64,000 nt of DNA from Ceratobasidium sp. AG-K. Lineage: Eukaryota > Basidiomycota > Agaricomycetes > Cantharellales > Ceratobasidiaceae. The translations under genes were made by a program, and so were the position numbers. The notes beneath the pieces are model-generated. The model saw only the letters and a program-made list of their open reading frames with translations. It was not told the DNA's origin and did no database searches. How positions within the stretch are numbered: position 1 is the first letter of the stretch; every line of letters begins with the position of its first letter. Of this stretch, positions 1 through 9,927 are shown in pieces. Where the stretch lies: positions 744,001 to 808,000 of the forward strand of contig JAWNGF010000001.1 of the NCBI GenBank assembly GCA_037039685.1, in the 5' to 3' direction.

Positions 1-1232
1 TAGCTCAGCGAAGTAAAGTTGTGCCAAAATCTTACGGTTGGTCCCCAGGTTTTAGGCCATACGTAAGACCCGGCGACGTTTCCAAGCTGTGAAAAGGCGT
101 TGATGAACGCTAGCGCAACGGCCCGTTTCGCTGGTGGCCTGGGGATAGAATTGGATACCCAAGATAGAAGCACAATCAGACCTGCATAGGCTTGCGCCAT
201 CTACGCGAGTTCTTATAGTTAGTTATCATTTAGACGAGTCTGTTACCCACAAGGAAGAGCGATATGTATCGGGCAGCAATATTCATAGTCGCAATTGCTA
301 TGATGAACCCAATGATCCCAATAAAAAGTGGGATGGATATGTGTAGAAATCGTTCGCCCGTCTTGTCGGCATGTCGAGCGTTCACAAATCCGATGATTCT
401 AATGCTGTCAGTTGGCGATGCTTCATATATGCCGAACGATTACCCTTACGTTGCGAATGCCCATGGCGGAGCGCAAAGCAGGAGAGAAATATTCCTGCTA
501 TAGCCGAGAGTAGCGGTAAGAGCTTTGAGAGAGATTATGGCTTTATTTACGAGTCGGCGAGCACTGAAAATGATAGAGCTCACTGGCTGCGTAAGGTTAG
601 TATTCGGTGTTTTGATTACTGGATTGGGAACTCACGGAAATAGGCGTTGAAACTGAGGCCAATGGTGATCCCAGTTAGAGCGACTGCCAGCCACCAGACT
701 TTCCAATCTTTGATAGCAAGGAAGAATCCATAAAAGTGCCCTTCCTCGGTCGTGTCCTTGTCTACTTCTCCGCCAACATCCTGCCGCGTACTTAGCACAA
801 GGCTGGTGGGCCAATCCACATAGACTCACCTCAGCCATCCTCACCTCAGCCAATCGCCTTTCCTCGAGGGAGAGCCACGATGTAGTACTGGGAAAGTCGG
901 GAAGGATAAATATGGCTATGACCGCGACTGCCATGGTAAGAGCTCCTTCGATATAAAAGAGCCATCTAGAGCAGTGGATAATTATTTCGGTCAATCTATA
1001 ACTCAGTTAGAGGACGCAAAAGGGCGTTCCATATCGAAATCAGTTGTGAACCTACGTAGTTGAGAATATAGATAAATATCAGGATACTCATACGGAGATC
1101 TAGCTTTCTCAACAATTGTTTCTCGAGTGACCTACGAGCTTCAGTACCACCCAACTCTGCATCAAGTTTGCTGACCGAGGTATGGTCGACGTGCTCGCTT
1201 TCGTGGTTGGGCTTGGAGTCGATGTCATTCAT
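1..1232 (-). pseudogene. MFS transporter, Dal5/Tna1-type (allantoate/nicotinate-like permease), internally deleted and cut by window edge
   Basis: Family members are 12-helix plasma-membrane symporters for organic anions and vitamins. The ATG at 1230-1232 opens a hydrophilic N-tail followed by helix 1 (LDLRMSILIFIYILNY) and, after an intron, the family signature IDRNN near 980-995. The reading then jumps straight to RWLFYIEGALTM, the start of helix 6, so roughly 140 residues (helices 2-5) are absent, and an in-frame TAG and a frame change sit at the join. Downstream exons are well preserved: the central loop, FNAYF, LTATLGYSRN, APPWAF, the D-K-T-GER loop, and AKRAVALAFINAFSQLGNVAG near the left edge. 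Four or more short introns are visible. The C-terminal end lies outside the window. The substrate cannot be told. Either a true deletion pseudogene or an assembly collapse; intact flanking exons suggest the loss is recent. Confidence 0.8.
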
Positions 1233-1677
1233 GGTCAAGCTGTCAAGGAACAGACAGGCTAGGCTTAGATTAGAGCCATTCTTATATAGTCGACCACTAG
1301 GCGAAAGAAGCGGTCAGGACTAGTACGAATGGGTTATCAAGAGCGGAATGGGAAGTTCACAGCACCTCGTGACGTATCGAAGAGTTCCGCTAGGATTGTT
1401 ATAGATGCTAGAACCGCACCAATCATAGACCCTCCCGAGGGGGTGCTGCGTACATGCGAGGGTGTCCGAAGTGCACGCGAGCCTGTGCATTATTCCGAAT
1501 CCTGAGGTAAGCCCTGCAGGCCAAACAGCGCCCGCCACCGATATTCTGGGATTCTGAACCTACATCCAAGTAATCTATCCCAAGTGTTGACATGGTGAGT
1601 TGTGTTTCTCCCAGATATATGCGCGTAATAATACAATGTCTACCGAAAAACTACCCGCGAAGAATGACCCTCTGGCC
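1233..1677. other. Intergenic, no gene seen
   Basis: About 445 bp between the start of the MFS gene and the stop codon of the Hem25 gene, both on the minus strand. It presumably holds the Hem25 3' UTR and the MFS promoter. I see no convincing ORF, repeat or RNA gene. Confidence 0.6.
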
Positions 1678-3069
1678 TTAGGCCGTCATCGTTGTTGACC
1701 CATGACCCTGCACTCTCCCCTTGGCAAGAGCATCTCTCTTCTTGAATGCCAGCAACATGCCCTCGTACACTGTCCAACCTATCGCAGAGCTACACATTTT
1801 ACGTGTCATTCGGAGTGACATGCCACTAAAGAAGCCGAGCGTTCCTGTCTCCTGAGAATTCATAGTTCGTGAGTCATAACCTTTGACAAGGCTGCAAGGA
1901 ATGTATGCGCACCTTCCACACAGCAGCGACCGTACTACGAAAGTGACTAAATTCCGGTTCCGACCGTACTTGCATGCTCGTCTAGTGGATGGTAAAATGT
2001 AAGTGAGGAGGCTCGGGAGGGGGGTGCCAAGGCGGCGTACCTTGACCATGTCAAAAGGATGCGTCATAAAAGTAGCAAAAGCACCAGCAAACATCCCTGC
2101 TCCAGTCAGGTGAGCCAAGAACCAATCACGTCGATCAGTGTTCTCACCTGCCGCACTATGTACGGCTGCGGCCGTCGAAGGCGAGTTCGTATTGAATAGC
2201 TTTTCTGCCCGAATAATTATCCAAAGAGGATACAAATATGTATGCTTGACATCGCTTACCTCCGTAAGTTTTAGACGCTTCGTAAGAAGCGACAAACAGT
2301 CCTGCATACGGTGCGTCTCGAAATACCGAGGGGAGGAATCCTTGCCATAGCCCTCGAATGCCGGAAGTCTGTACGAGTGATCGAAGACCATGCGCGATTG
2401 ATGTGTACTCAAATGCACCACTCTATTTCCAAAGTTAGGACGGACACACGTAAACATAAGACAACAGACCTCGAATCGAGCTTTGAGTACCGCCAAAGGG
2501 CTCAACAAGAATCCTACGGCGACTCTGGTGCATGCGCCTGACACTAGGTTTGCCTGGGGAGTTAGTTTGGGGAGCGCAGACCCTTTATCGCCGGCAGCCG
2601 TGGTAGTAGGGGCTGCTAACGAGGGAATAGTTGCGAGTCGCGCTCGGACTGATTGGAGGGAGTAAAAGTATATCGCGACACCTGGGACTGATCTATGAGC
2701 AGAGCAACCAGTTTATCTCGGACGTCGTAATTTGTGGGATAAATGGCTAACCTAGCAACTGTGGGTGTAGTTCCTCTCCAGAGCCCTAGTACCCCGTTGT
2801 CCGCTATGATATTCTTGGCGATTCCTATTATGCCGCTAATGCCCCTACAGGAGACATGAGAGTCAGTTCAATAAACGCTTCCGGCGGTACTTACTTGCCT
2901 CGGCCACCCCTCTGCAACCTAGTTTTAAGAAGATCGAGCGGCTGGAGTGCAAGTGATGATGCGAGTCCCGACATTGCACCTGCCATTGGGGTTAGTAAAA
3001 ATTTCGACCAGGAAATAAATTAAGTTTCCAACCAGAGGCGAGGTGCTGGGTGACGCTCTGGGTAGCCAT
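1678..3069 (-). CDS. HEM25: Mitochondrial glycine transporter, SLC25A38/Hem25 family
   Basis: Inner-membrane carrier that imports glycine for the first step of heme synthesis. Nine exons: 3033-3069, 2895-2979, 2752-2844, 2470-2692, 2260-2422, 2148-2204, 2041-2096, 1913-1981, 1678-1851. They sum to 957 nt (318 aa), the normal family length. All three carrier repeats are visible: LQPLDLLKTRLQ in repeat 1, LLSPLAVLKARFE in repeat 2 and MTHPFDMVKTSMQ in repeat 3 (the last codons joined across an intron). The family-specific RDAPYAGLFV follows repeat 2 and the conserved IGWTVYEG closes the protein. The start ATG at 3069 gives a short matrix-facing N-tail, typical of the family. It is divergent from the FLX1 gene with 547 bp between the two starts. 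No disabling lesion is seen. Confidence 0.93.
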
Positions 3070-3616
3070 TGCGGTGAGAAGGCCGTTGCTGGTGAATGGG
3101 ATTAACTGCAGAGGAAAGTGGACGCCATCAAAAAGTGCTGGGGTAGATCGGACTGGCAACGTCACCTCGATCACCGTTGCGTTAAATTTGTCACGGATCT
3201 TATCTTATCTAACAAAACCAAAGATGTTCGACAATGCCACGGGTGAAGGTAAAGCCACACCTACTGAGGGCGCGCCGAGTTATATCCAGGAGCTACATGA
3301 CTTAGATTCGAGTCACTCGGCCACCATTTGCCGGCACATGCGTAAGAACGGGAGAATTAGGCGGCTGGGTCCGTAATGCGGCGAGATGCGCGCCACCCAC
3401 CGCTCGCGTGCTGGGGAACTAGAAATGCCTGGTACGGCCTCCTTTTCACTCTTAATCGTACAGTTTGAGTCTCGATCATACACTTGCGGTGGCGAAGGCG
3501 AGCGCAAGTCCCGCGACTGCAGCGCCTATCAATAAAGGTTTTGATATCTGACTCAGCTTTGCCCCAATTGGACTCGGGTTCCAAGATTTACGCCTTGGTT
3601 TAAACTGAGCTCGGCG
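3070..3616. promoter_or_regulatory. Divergent intergenic region between HEM25 and FLX1
   Basis: 547 bp between two oppositely oriented mitochondrial carrier genes, so it probably carries both promoters. Short ORFs occur on both strands (for example one reading MFDNATGEGK from about 3223, and a minus-strand hydrophobic stretch near 3480-3570), but none has homology I recognise and the minus-strand one overlaps FLX1 exon 1. No clear TATA or known motif could be assigned by eye. Confidence 0.5.
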
Positions 3617-5054
3617 ATGACCGCCCCACCTAGCTTTTTTCCCAGTCCGGCAATAGTGAGCTGGTATACTTCTTCTGTCACTAGCAATTACCTTCAACCT
3701 GGATTCCTAATGTAGGATCACGCTGTAGCTGGACTTGGGGCTGGAACAGTTGCCGTCCTTTGCATGCAGCCTTTGGATCTTCTTCGGATCCAATTACAAG
3801 TCGCTACCAAATCCCCAGTCAGCAAAAATCCTATCATAACAATATGGAGGTGAGATGTGCGTGCCACCATCCGTGGGACTTCAATCAACTAACTTGCTTC
3901 CCCAGTTCACTGAAAAAAATTAAAACGGAATACGGAATGCGGGGGCTCTACCGTGGAGTTGGCACAAACGTTGTGGGGAACGCAGCGAGTTGGGGCGCGT
4001 ACTTCTGGCTGTAAGTGATGCTTCAAAGACTCTTAAGAACCATTTGTCTAATCCACTCGCAATAGGTATGCTACGATAAAGAGTCGTGCGTTCAATAGTC
4101 CCGACCCGAGGGCTCCAGCACCTCCGCTAACTAATCTTATTGCGTCCGCCGAGGCTAGTGCGTACCACTAAACTTCTGTAGACGTACACTGACCAGCGCG
4201 CAATGTCATGTCAGGCATCGTGACTGCTCTTCTCACAAATCCAATTTGGGTAGTCAAAGTCAGAATGTTTACAACACAGGCGGGCCAGCCCGGAGCGTAT
4301 CGAGGGTTATGGCGTAAGTACCGGGGATCCATATTTTTCCTAAGCGTTAAACGCACAGCAGATGGACTATCGTCTATATACCAATTCGAGGGATGGCGGG
4401 GGTTGTATAAAGGCACTTCATTAGCCCTCTTGAGTGTCAGTACTGGTGAGCGGACGTGCGCAAATAAAATAAAATAAAAATAAAACGTGGCCCATGGTGC
4501 TTAGGAGCTATACAGTTTGTGGCGTACGAAGAATTAAAGCGTGTGTGCTTTGAGCAAAAGAGGAGGCGATTAGGTGGTTCTGGCGTCGCTTCGCGGCCAG
4601 GGGAAGATCGGCTGGTACGTTTCCAACTCTTATGTCATTTGGCAGAGCCTTGATGAGAAATGCGGGATTTTAGTCAAACACTACGTACACGATTATCTCC
4701 GCTGTTGCAAAGCTGGTGGCCACGACCTCAACATACCCACTTCAGGTTGTCCGCTCCCGTATGCAGGTGAACTATGTGTCCTTCCTTCGTGTTCAAACAC
4801 TGACGCCGATCATTTAGAACCATTCCACGAGCCATCTCTACCCGACCATTCCAGTATGCGTGTCTCGAACTTGGAGAGAAGAGGGCCTCAAGGGATTTTA
4901 TCGAGGGCTAGCTACGAACTTCGTGAGGGTGTTGCCGAATACGTGTGTCACATTTGTGGTTTACGAGAATCTTGCGTGGTTGATGAGGAGGTCTGCAATT
5001 CTGAGAATGGGAACGATGGAAACCAAGCGAATAGACGCAACTAGCGAACAATAG
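3617..5054 (+). CDS. FLX1: Mitochondrial FAD/folate-type carrier, Flx1/SLC25A32 family
   Basis: Inner-membrane carrier of the FAD/folate branch of the mitochondrial carrier family. Nine exons: 3617-3655, 3716-3849, 3906-4010, 4066-4157, 4215-4313, 4359-4445, 4505-4614, 4674-4766, 4818-5054; total 996 nt, 331 aa. Repeat motifs are MQPLDLLRIQLQ (repeat 1), LLTNPIWVVKVRMF (repeat 2; the P-I-W triplet is the Flx1/SLC25A32 hallmark) and TYPLQVVRSRMQ (repeat 3). Other family landmarks are GLYRGVGTNVVGNAASWGAYF, GLYKGTSLALLSVSTGAIQF and RVLPNTCVTFVVYEN. The start ATG in exon 1 gives MTAPPSFFPSPA before the first helix, and its splice joins in frame. Intron 6 contains an A-rich run (4460-4485). Flavin versus folate specificity cannot be decided from sequence. 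Confidence 0.92.
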
Positions 5055-8000
5055 TTTGTAGACACAATAATCTGCCAATAATTTATATGCGAGTGTAGAA
5101 TTGAGTCCCACAGCCAGCTTGAGTTTCCGCCTAAATGAAGAGTGCGAGGGGGACGGGCAGACGAATTTCACAAGCAAGCCGCGCATACACCTAGCTAATG
5201 GAGAGGATATGCGTGCCGATGATGGGACCAGGGAGTCAATACTCAGCACCCCCGTATAATTTGTGAATCCCATTGATGAGTGATATATTCTTCAATGATT
5301 GGATGCCCACTCCCACATAGGTTTAAGGACGGAAATAGAATGTTGTATACCGCGTGATACCAACGGCTCATTCCTTTGGACGTGGATAGGCAAGCCCAAC
5401 ATATTATTGAGAAGGTTTCGCCGGTAAGGATGCTTAGAACACTGCATGTCGCCAGCGAAATTCGGTCGCTATCCCATTAAATTAACAGTCCAACTGGGAG
5501 CAACCCCAATTTTGGGAATCGGGCAAAAATCCATGAACTTAAATAATCGGTCTACTGTAGTGCATCTATTTGACAGCAATGTCAATCAGAACAGGTCTCT
5601 GAAGGTGATATATGCGGGGAAATGTTTAGATCATGACTTCGTGCCATATAATTGCCCCGTATGTACCCTCAGACAGTCCCGTTTTGATTGACAGTGCTTT
5701 CAGAAACCAAACATACTAAACCGATCATTCATACTCACGAAGCTTGTCCCGATTCTCAAAATTGAGGTCGCTCACACCGGCAAGCAGGGATTTACTTTCG
5801 GCCTCCTCTGTAAAACGCCCATTTTTGAAGTTATCCATTTAGGGCTGTCCAGGTTCATGTGCACATCCGCCACTCCTGGAGGCCTAGTTGAAATGCGGCC
5901 GGAGGCAGCTGGATTTACATCGACACAGTGGTACCGGCTGGCGCTGAGGACAGGCCCTGTGATTGCCCGACGCTGGACCAATGCAAAGCGTGAGATTCAT
6001 ATATACCGGTGGCATGTCTGATATCCTCCGCGAAGGCACCCAAGAGCCGTTAAATGGCTGACAAAGAGATATAGAGCACAAGCCAACATAAGTGTTGGTC
6101 ACTTGAGTGCTCCCAGTGGCGTGCCTGTGAATTCAGAAATGTGGAGACGGGTTACAAGTCGATCAGATAGCTGCAATTTACTGGAATAAGCATGCGCACA
6201 ACCATAGTCAATCATAGAATAGTCTCCCACACTGCCATGCAACTCAAACTCGCCCCCCCCCCCCCCCCCCGGGATGGCTCGAGTTGATTTCTACCTCAGT
6301 TCGTAGACCTTCCCGAACCCTTCGCGTCAAGGAACGTTCCAACGACACGGGGCTCCGCCAACCAACGCAGGCAATGAAAAGCACCACATGCGCATCCAAT
6401 TGGTAGCAATCGATTGCTTCCGAGAAGGTAGTATCTCCCTTGACGATAGAAAGTTACAAGAATAGAATATCACACTTAATTCTTCTTGCGACACGCTCAG
6501 CGACATTTGCTGAAGTTGTCGAAAGTCAGCCAATTCAAGAACGGATTCATAAATGGGTGCTGGCGTCATGGAGGCTGCCCGACGTCGCCAATGGGTTCCA
6601 TACATGGCCAATTGATTGTCGGCCACATGCCCAGCATAAATCCATTATCAAGTTTCTGATCTTTCAAAGATCCCAAGTCTAATATATGAAATACAGGAAC
6701 CGAAACGATAACATAACTTAGTGGGTGGTTAGAGTAATGGATTGGCCAAATTCCGTGCCCGATGTATGACGACCCATGCACTCAGGCGTGCCCCAGCCTG
6801 AGAATAGGGTTGTTCACAACGCCGTCCCCGAGACTCAATACCAGTTTCTCCGATCTACGATTCAAGCCTGAACCGGTTTTCGATTGAATTGAGCCATAAA
6901 GAAATCCCTGCAAGCATTAGTACTTTGATTGCCCTTGGTGGACAAACCACCCCAAAGTGAGGGGATGCACGTTGCTGATCCGTGCTTTCTAGGATTACAG
7001 TCGAGCACAAGACTGAAGTCGGGGATTCTCAAGTAAACAACAAAGTGTTTTTAGACCCTCCACTCACGTTCGTAAAGCTGTAGTTTAGAGCGTAAAACTA
7101 ATACCAAATCGCTTAGATTTGACTGCCGTACACATGCCATAATGCTACCACAGAGATCAGTTCACCCAGACTGCCCACATCCCTCAGCCTGGTCAACGAT
7201 AGGAGCTATCGCAGTACTGCTGACCTATCCTTCTCAGCGAACGCACCGCACCTCGTAAGTAAACATTATCGACCTTCGTCTATCGGATTGACTCAGAAGA
7301 TGTGGTGAACATGTAGTAATTCAAAGGCGCATAGATCTAGGAAGTTTCAAGATTTACCGGTACCAGCAACTGGCTAGCTTACGAGAAAGACTAGTCTGTT
7401 GTGCATTGAGCAGAGAGGTCTGATTGCGGGGAAGGGTTCCTTCTGATAAGGCGAACCGAACTAAATGTCCTGCGTTCCAAACGACTTCACTTCCACCGGC
7501 TTTACTGGATCTGGTTTGGTTCTCGAGCCCGCGCTCTGAGCTCTACTCGCCTGCGAATCTCACTCCCGTTAGCTTCGTTTCCCATGAATTCAATGCCCTT
7601 GGAAGCAAAGTATAACTAAAATTCAAGACTGATTGTTTGTGAACTGGCACTTTAGGATATTTGCATCAATCGATGGTGTATGCCATCACTATTGTGGCTT
7701 CAGTTGTGCATCATGAGTCCGGAGCACCTACATGCGATCAGAGATGTTGTTATGGTGCTTGTATGGAGAACCACTCCCCGGGCTCGAACAACAACGGGCG
7801 AGCACAGATGAAGCCTGGAATCGGACCAAAGGTGCGAGAATCATGATAGAGAACGGGATGTCTTTTAGCTCCGCATATACGAATGTTACTGGGTTGAGAT
7901 ACGTGTGACAGCATGTACATGGAGGAAGGGATGCTTGGCAGGGGATATTACGTCTCTAGCTATCCTAATAAACCAAAGGTGCTACCCCTCCCTGCCGGAA

Positions 8001-8503
8001 AATTAAGCCTGATCTGCCACTCTTTGCGTCCTTGTGGACTGAGTAAAAACAATGAGCCGGGTAAAAGTTTAATTGGCGAGATTAATATAATCCTCATGCT
8101 AAGCGTTCACTGCAAGGAGAACCAGCGGTCCAGCCCTGCACCAACGTTGCAACGCGGCTAACGATTAATGGTGGAGCGATGGGCGTTTGGCTCCAGGTAC
8201 ATCCTAAATTGGCCGCGGAGGGATGGTACAAGGCGAGGCTTTGGTGTTTTCAGAACACCTGGAAGGCAGGAGGCAATCGGTAGCTCGAGTTGCCAACTGC
8301 ACTGAAAAACTTAAAATTGCAATTCATTATGATGCCGGAGAATGACATATGTCAGGGACATGCAATATAATCCCAATCTAGTCATACAAAGCCTCAGAAC
8401 GAGCTCACAAATTTACCGTGGCAAATAATGAAGGTATGGGCGACACGCAATAGTAGCCAAATCTTCCGTCCTTGCGAGGGCCGTCTCTGCCGTTCTTCAA
8501 ACT
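5055..8503. other. 3.4 kb with no recognised gene; contains a C18 tract
   Basis: Base composition is like that of the flanking genic DNA, yet no ORF here shows a family I know. ORFs at 5446-5691(+), 6327-6626(-), 6440-6682(+), 7661-7846(+) and 7913-8161(+) have uneven codon use and no visible domains. The best coding candidate is a minus-strand segment 5739-5838: an ATG, 33 codons rich in charged residues (SLLAGVSDLNFENRDKLR at its end), then a GTGAGT donor; I could not find a continuing exon. A run of 18 cytosines lies at 6253-6270. A fast-evolving or degraded gene, or a non-coding RNA, could be hidden here. Confidence 0.4.
6253..6270. repeat. Homopolymer C18 tract
   Basis: Eighteen consecutive C residues followed directly by GGG. 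It is much the longest homopolymer in the window and lies in the gene-free interval between FLX1 and the DUF3074 gene. It may be a real mononucleotide repeat or mark a sequencing/assembly junction. Confidence 0.9.
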
Positions 8504-9666
8504 TCAGTCCGTAGTAGTCTGCCGTTTGGCTTTGATCCAGGCGACAACGTGAGGGACATCCTAGTGATGTGACTAACTTAGGACTGCTGCCGACGAGGGC
8601 CTTTGCGCGACAGGGGGAAAGGAGCTTACCTCGGAGATTTTCTTGGGCATCTGACTTTCGGTCAGGAGTAACGGTATAAGCCCTCCAGGAGAAGACTTGG
8701 TGGCCATTCTACCGGTGATATGGTGAACCCAAATGAATCGTCCGAGTAGAGGAGGGATTGACAATATATTAAGGTTTGTGGCCGAGGTCGGATATGAGAC
8801 ACGTACATCCACTCAACCCGGTCTCCTACTTCCCGCACACGTTCGACACTCACGTAGTGCCCACGAACACCGTGAGGCTCCTTCGCTTTGAGCTCCTCAT
8901 TGGCAGACACCTGTGAGAAAAGCCGCCTCTATAAGCGCCGGAGAATACGCAAAAAGGTCCTGTACTTACATCAAAGGGTAGGCTAATTACAAAACCTTGA
9001 CGCTGTGGGGACTCGTCCAAGATACAAGCGATAAGAGCGGTGAACACCCTGTCGGAGACCGGTGGCATGAATTTGTACCCCATAGTCCAGCCTTGGAAGC
9101 CGTGGGGGATGAGCGAGAGGAAAGCCAGCGCCTCAATCTTATCATGTCAATCCACTAGGACGATCAACGCTTGCCTTCAAACCCTTGAAAGGTGCCAAGT
9201 GGAGTGGCTGATTGTAGTTCTGGAACGTACTGTTGCTCATGAGGAGAGTGATCAATGCCTGGGTGAACGCTGTAAATCCGACCATTGTCGTAGGCGGACG
9301 CGGTGCGAACCTAGGCACTCCCAGAACTCTTCAAAAGTCCCGTCTGCGGGCTCATGTACACTATGTGGCGGAAAAGATTCAACTTGATACACGGGAGTGA
9401 GGTGCAGATTACCTTGATCTTGAAAACCAAGTCGGACCAGAGCCATCACTTTTCTTACGAGTAACAACACCTTGGTATTCCCTTCCCTTTGGCCAGTTTG
9501 GTATGTCGTCAATGAGGGCTTTGGCTTCGTCCAGGATCGACCGAATTTCCGGGATGGCTAGGTTGTCAAAGATCGAATCAGCTGATCACGGCGAGCGCGA
9601 GCGATTGATTGTTGAAGATAAAATACCATTTGTATCAATAGCATCAATCTTCAAGTGAGTTACCAT
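8504..9666 (-). CDS. DUF3074 (START-like fold) domain protein
   Basis: Belongs to the fungal DUF3074 group, predicted START/Bet v1-like lipid-binding folds; ligand unknown. Eight exons: 9627-9666, 9413-9581, 9311-9360, 9227-9258, 8970-9137, 8807-8910, 8630-8708, 8504-8560; total 699 nt, 232 aa. Landmarks in order: an N-terminal helix with LDEAKALIDD and WPKG; TWFSRSVHEP, the family's R-S/E-H strand; HSPHEQQY; then MPPVSDRVFTALIACIL; RGHYVSVERVREV; GGLIPLLLTESQMPKKISE; and the closing DVPHVVAWI. The fourth intron uses a weaker GTTCCA donor, chosen because it alone keeps the frame and gives the expected QQY-IEAL join. No signal peptide or membrane helix, so probably cytosolic. Divergent from the prolyl oligopeptidase gene (261 bp between starts). 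Confidence 0.82.
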
Positions 9667-9927
9667 TGGGTGCTGTTGACCAGAGGGTTGCAGGGTGTCA
9701 CTGCGAGGGTAAGTTCGGCAGGAAGCCACTGGCGCTTCTGGGTCGCTTCCTGATTATGAATTTGTGCGCCCCGCAACAGCTGTGAAACTGATCGCGTGAT
9801 TCCACGACTGCCTTTGCACGTCCGTGGTATGGTCACTGGAATTCTTAGTCACCGACCTCTTTCTACTTTACGCCTTCTCCGCCAGCGTCTCCTTTGCATT
9901 CCACGTCCGTGTACAACTGCTCACAAA

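Noticed and set aside
3476..3697. Minus-strand ORF with a hydrophobic stretch (LLIGAAVAGLALAFATAS)
   Set aside because: Overlaps FLX1 exon 1 and its first intron; no continuing exon or known family. Not excluded as a small membrane protein, but unsupported.
5446..5691. 81-aa ORF with two C-x2-C-like pairs
   Set aside because: Spacing does not fit a known zinc finger, codon use is unlike neighbours, and no adjoining exon was found.
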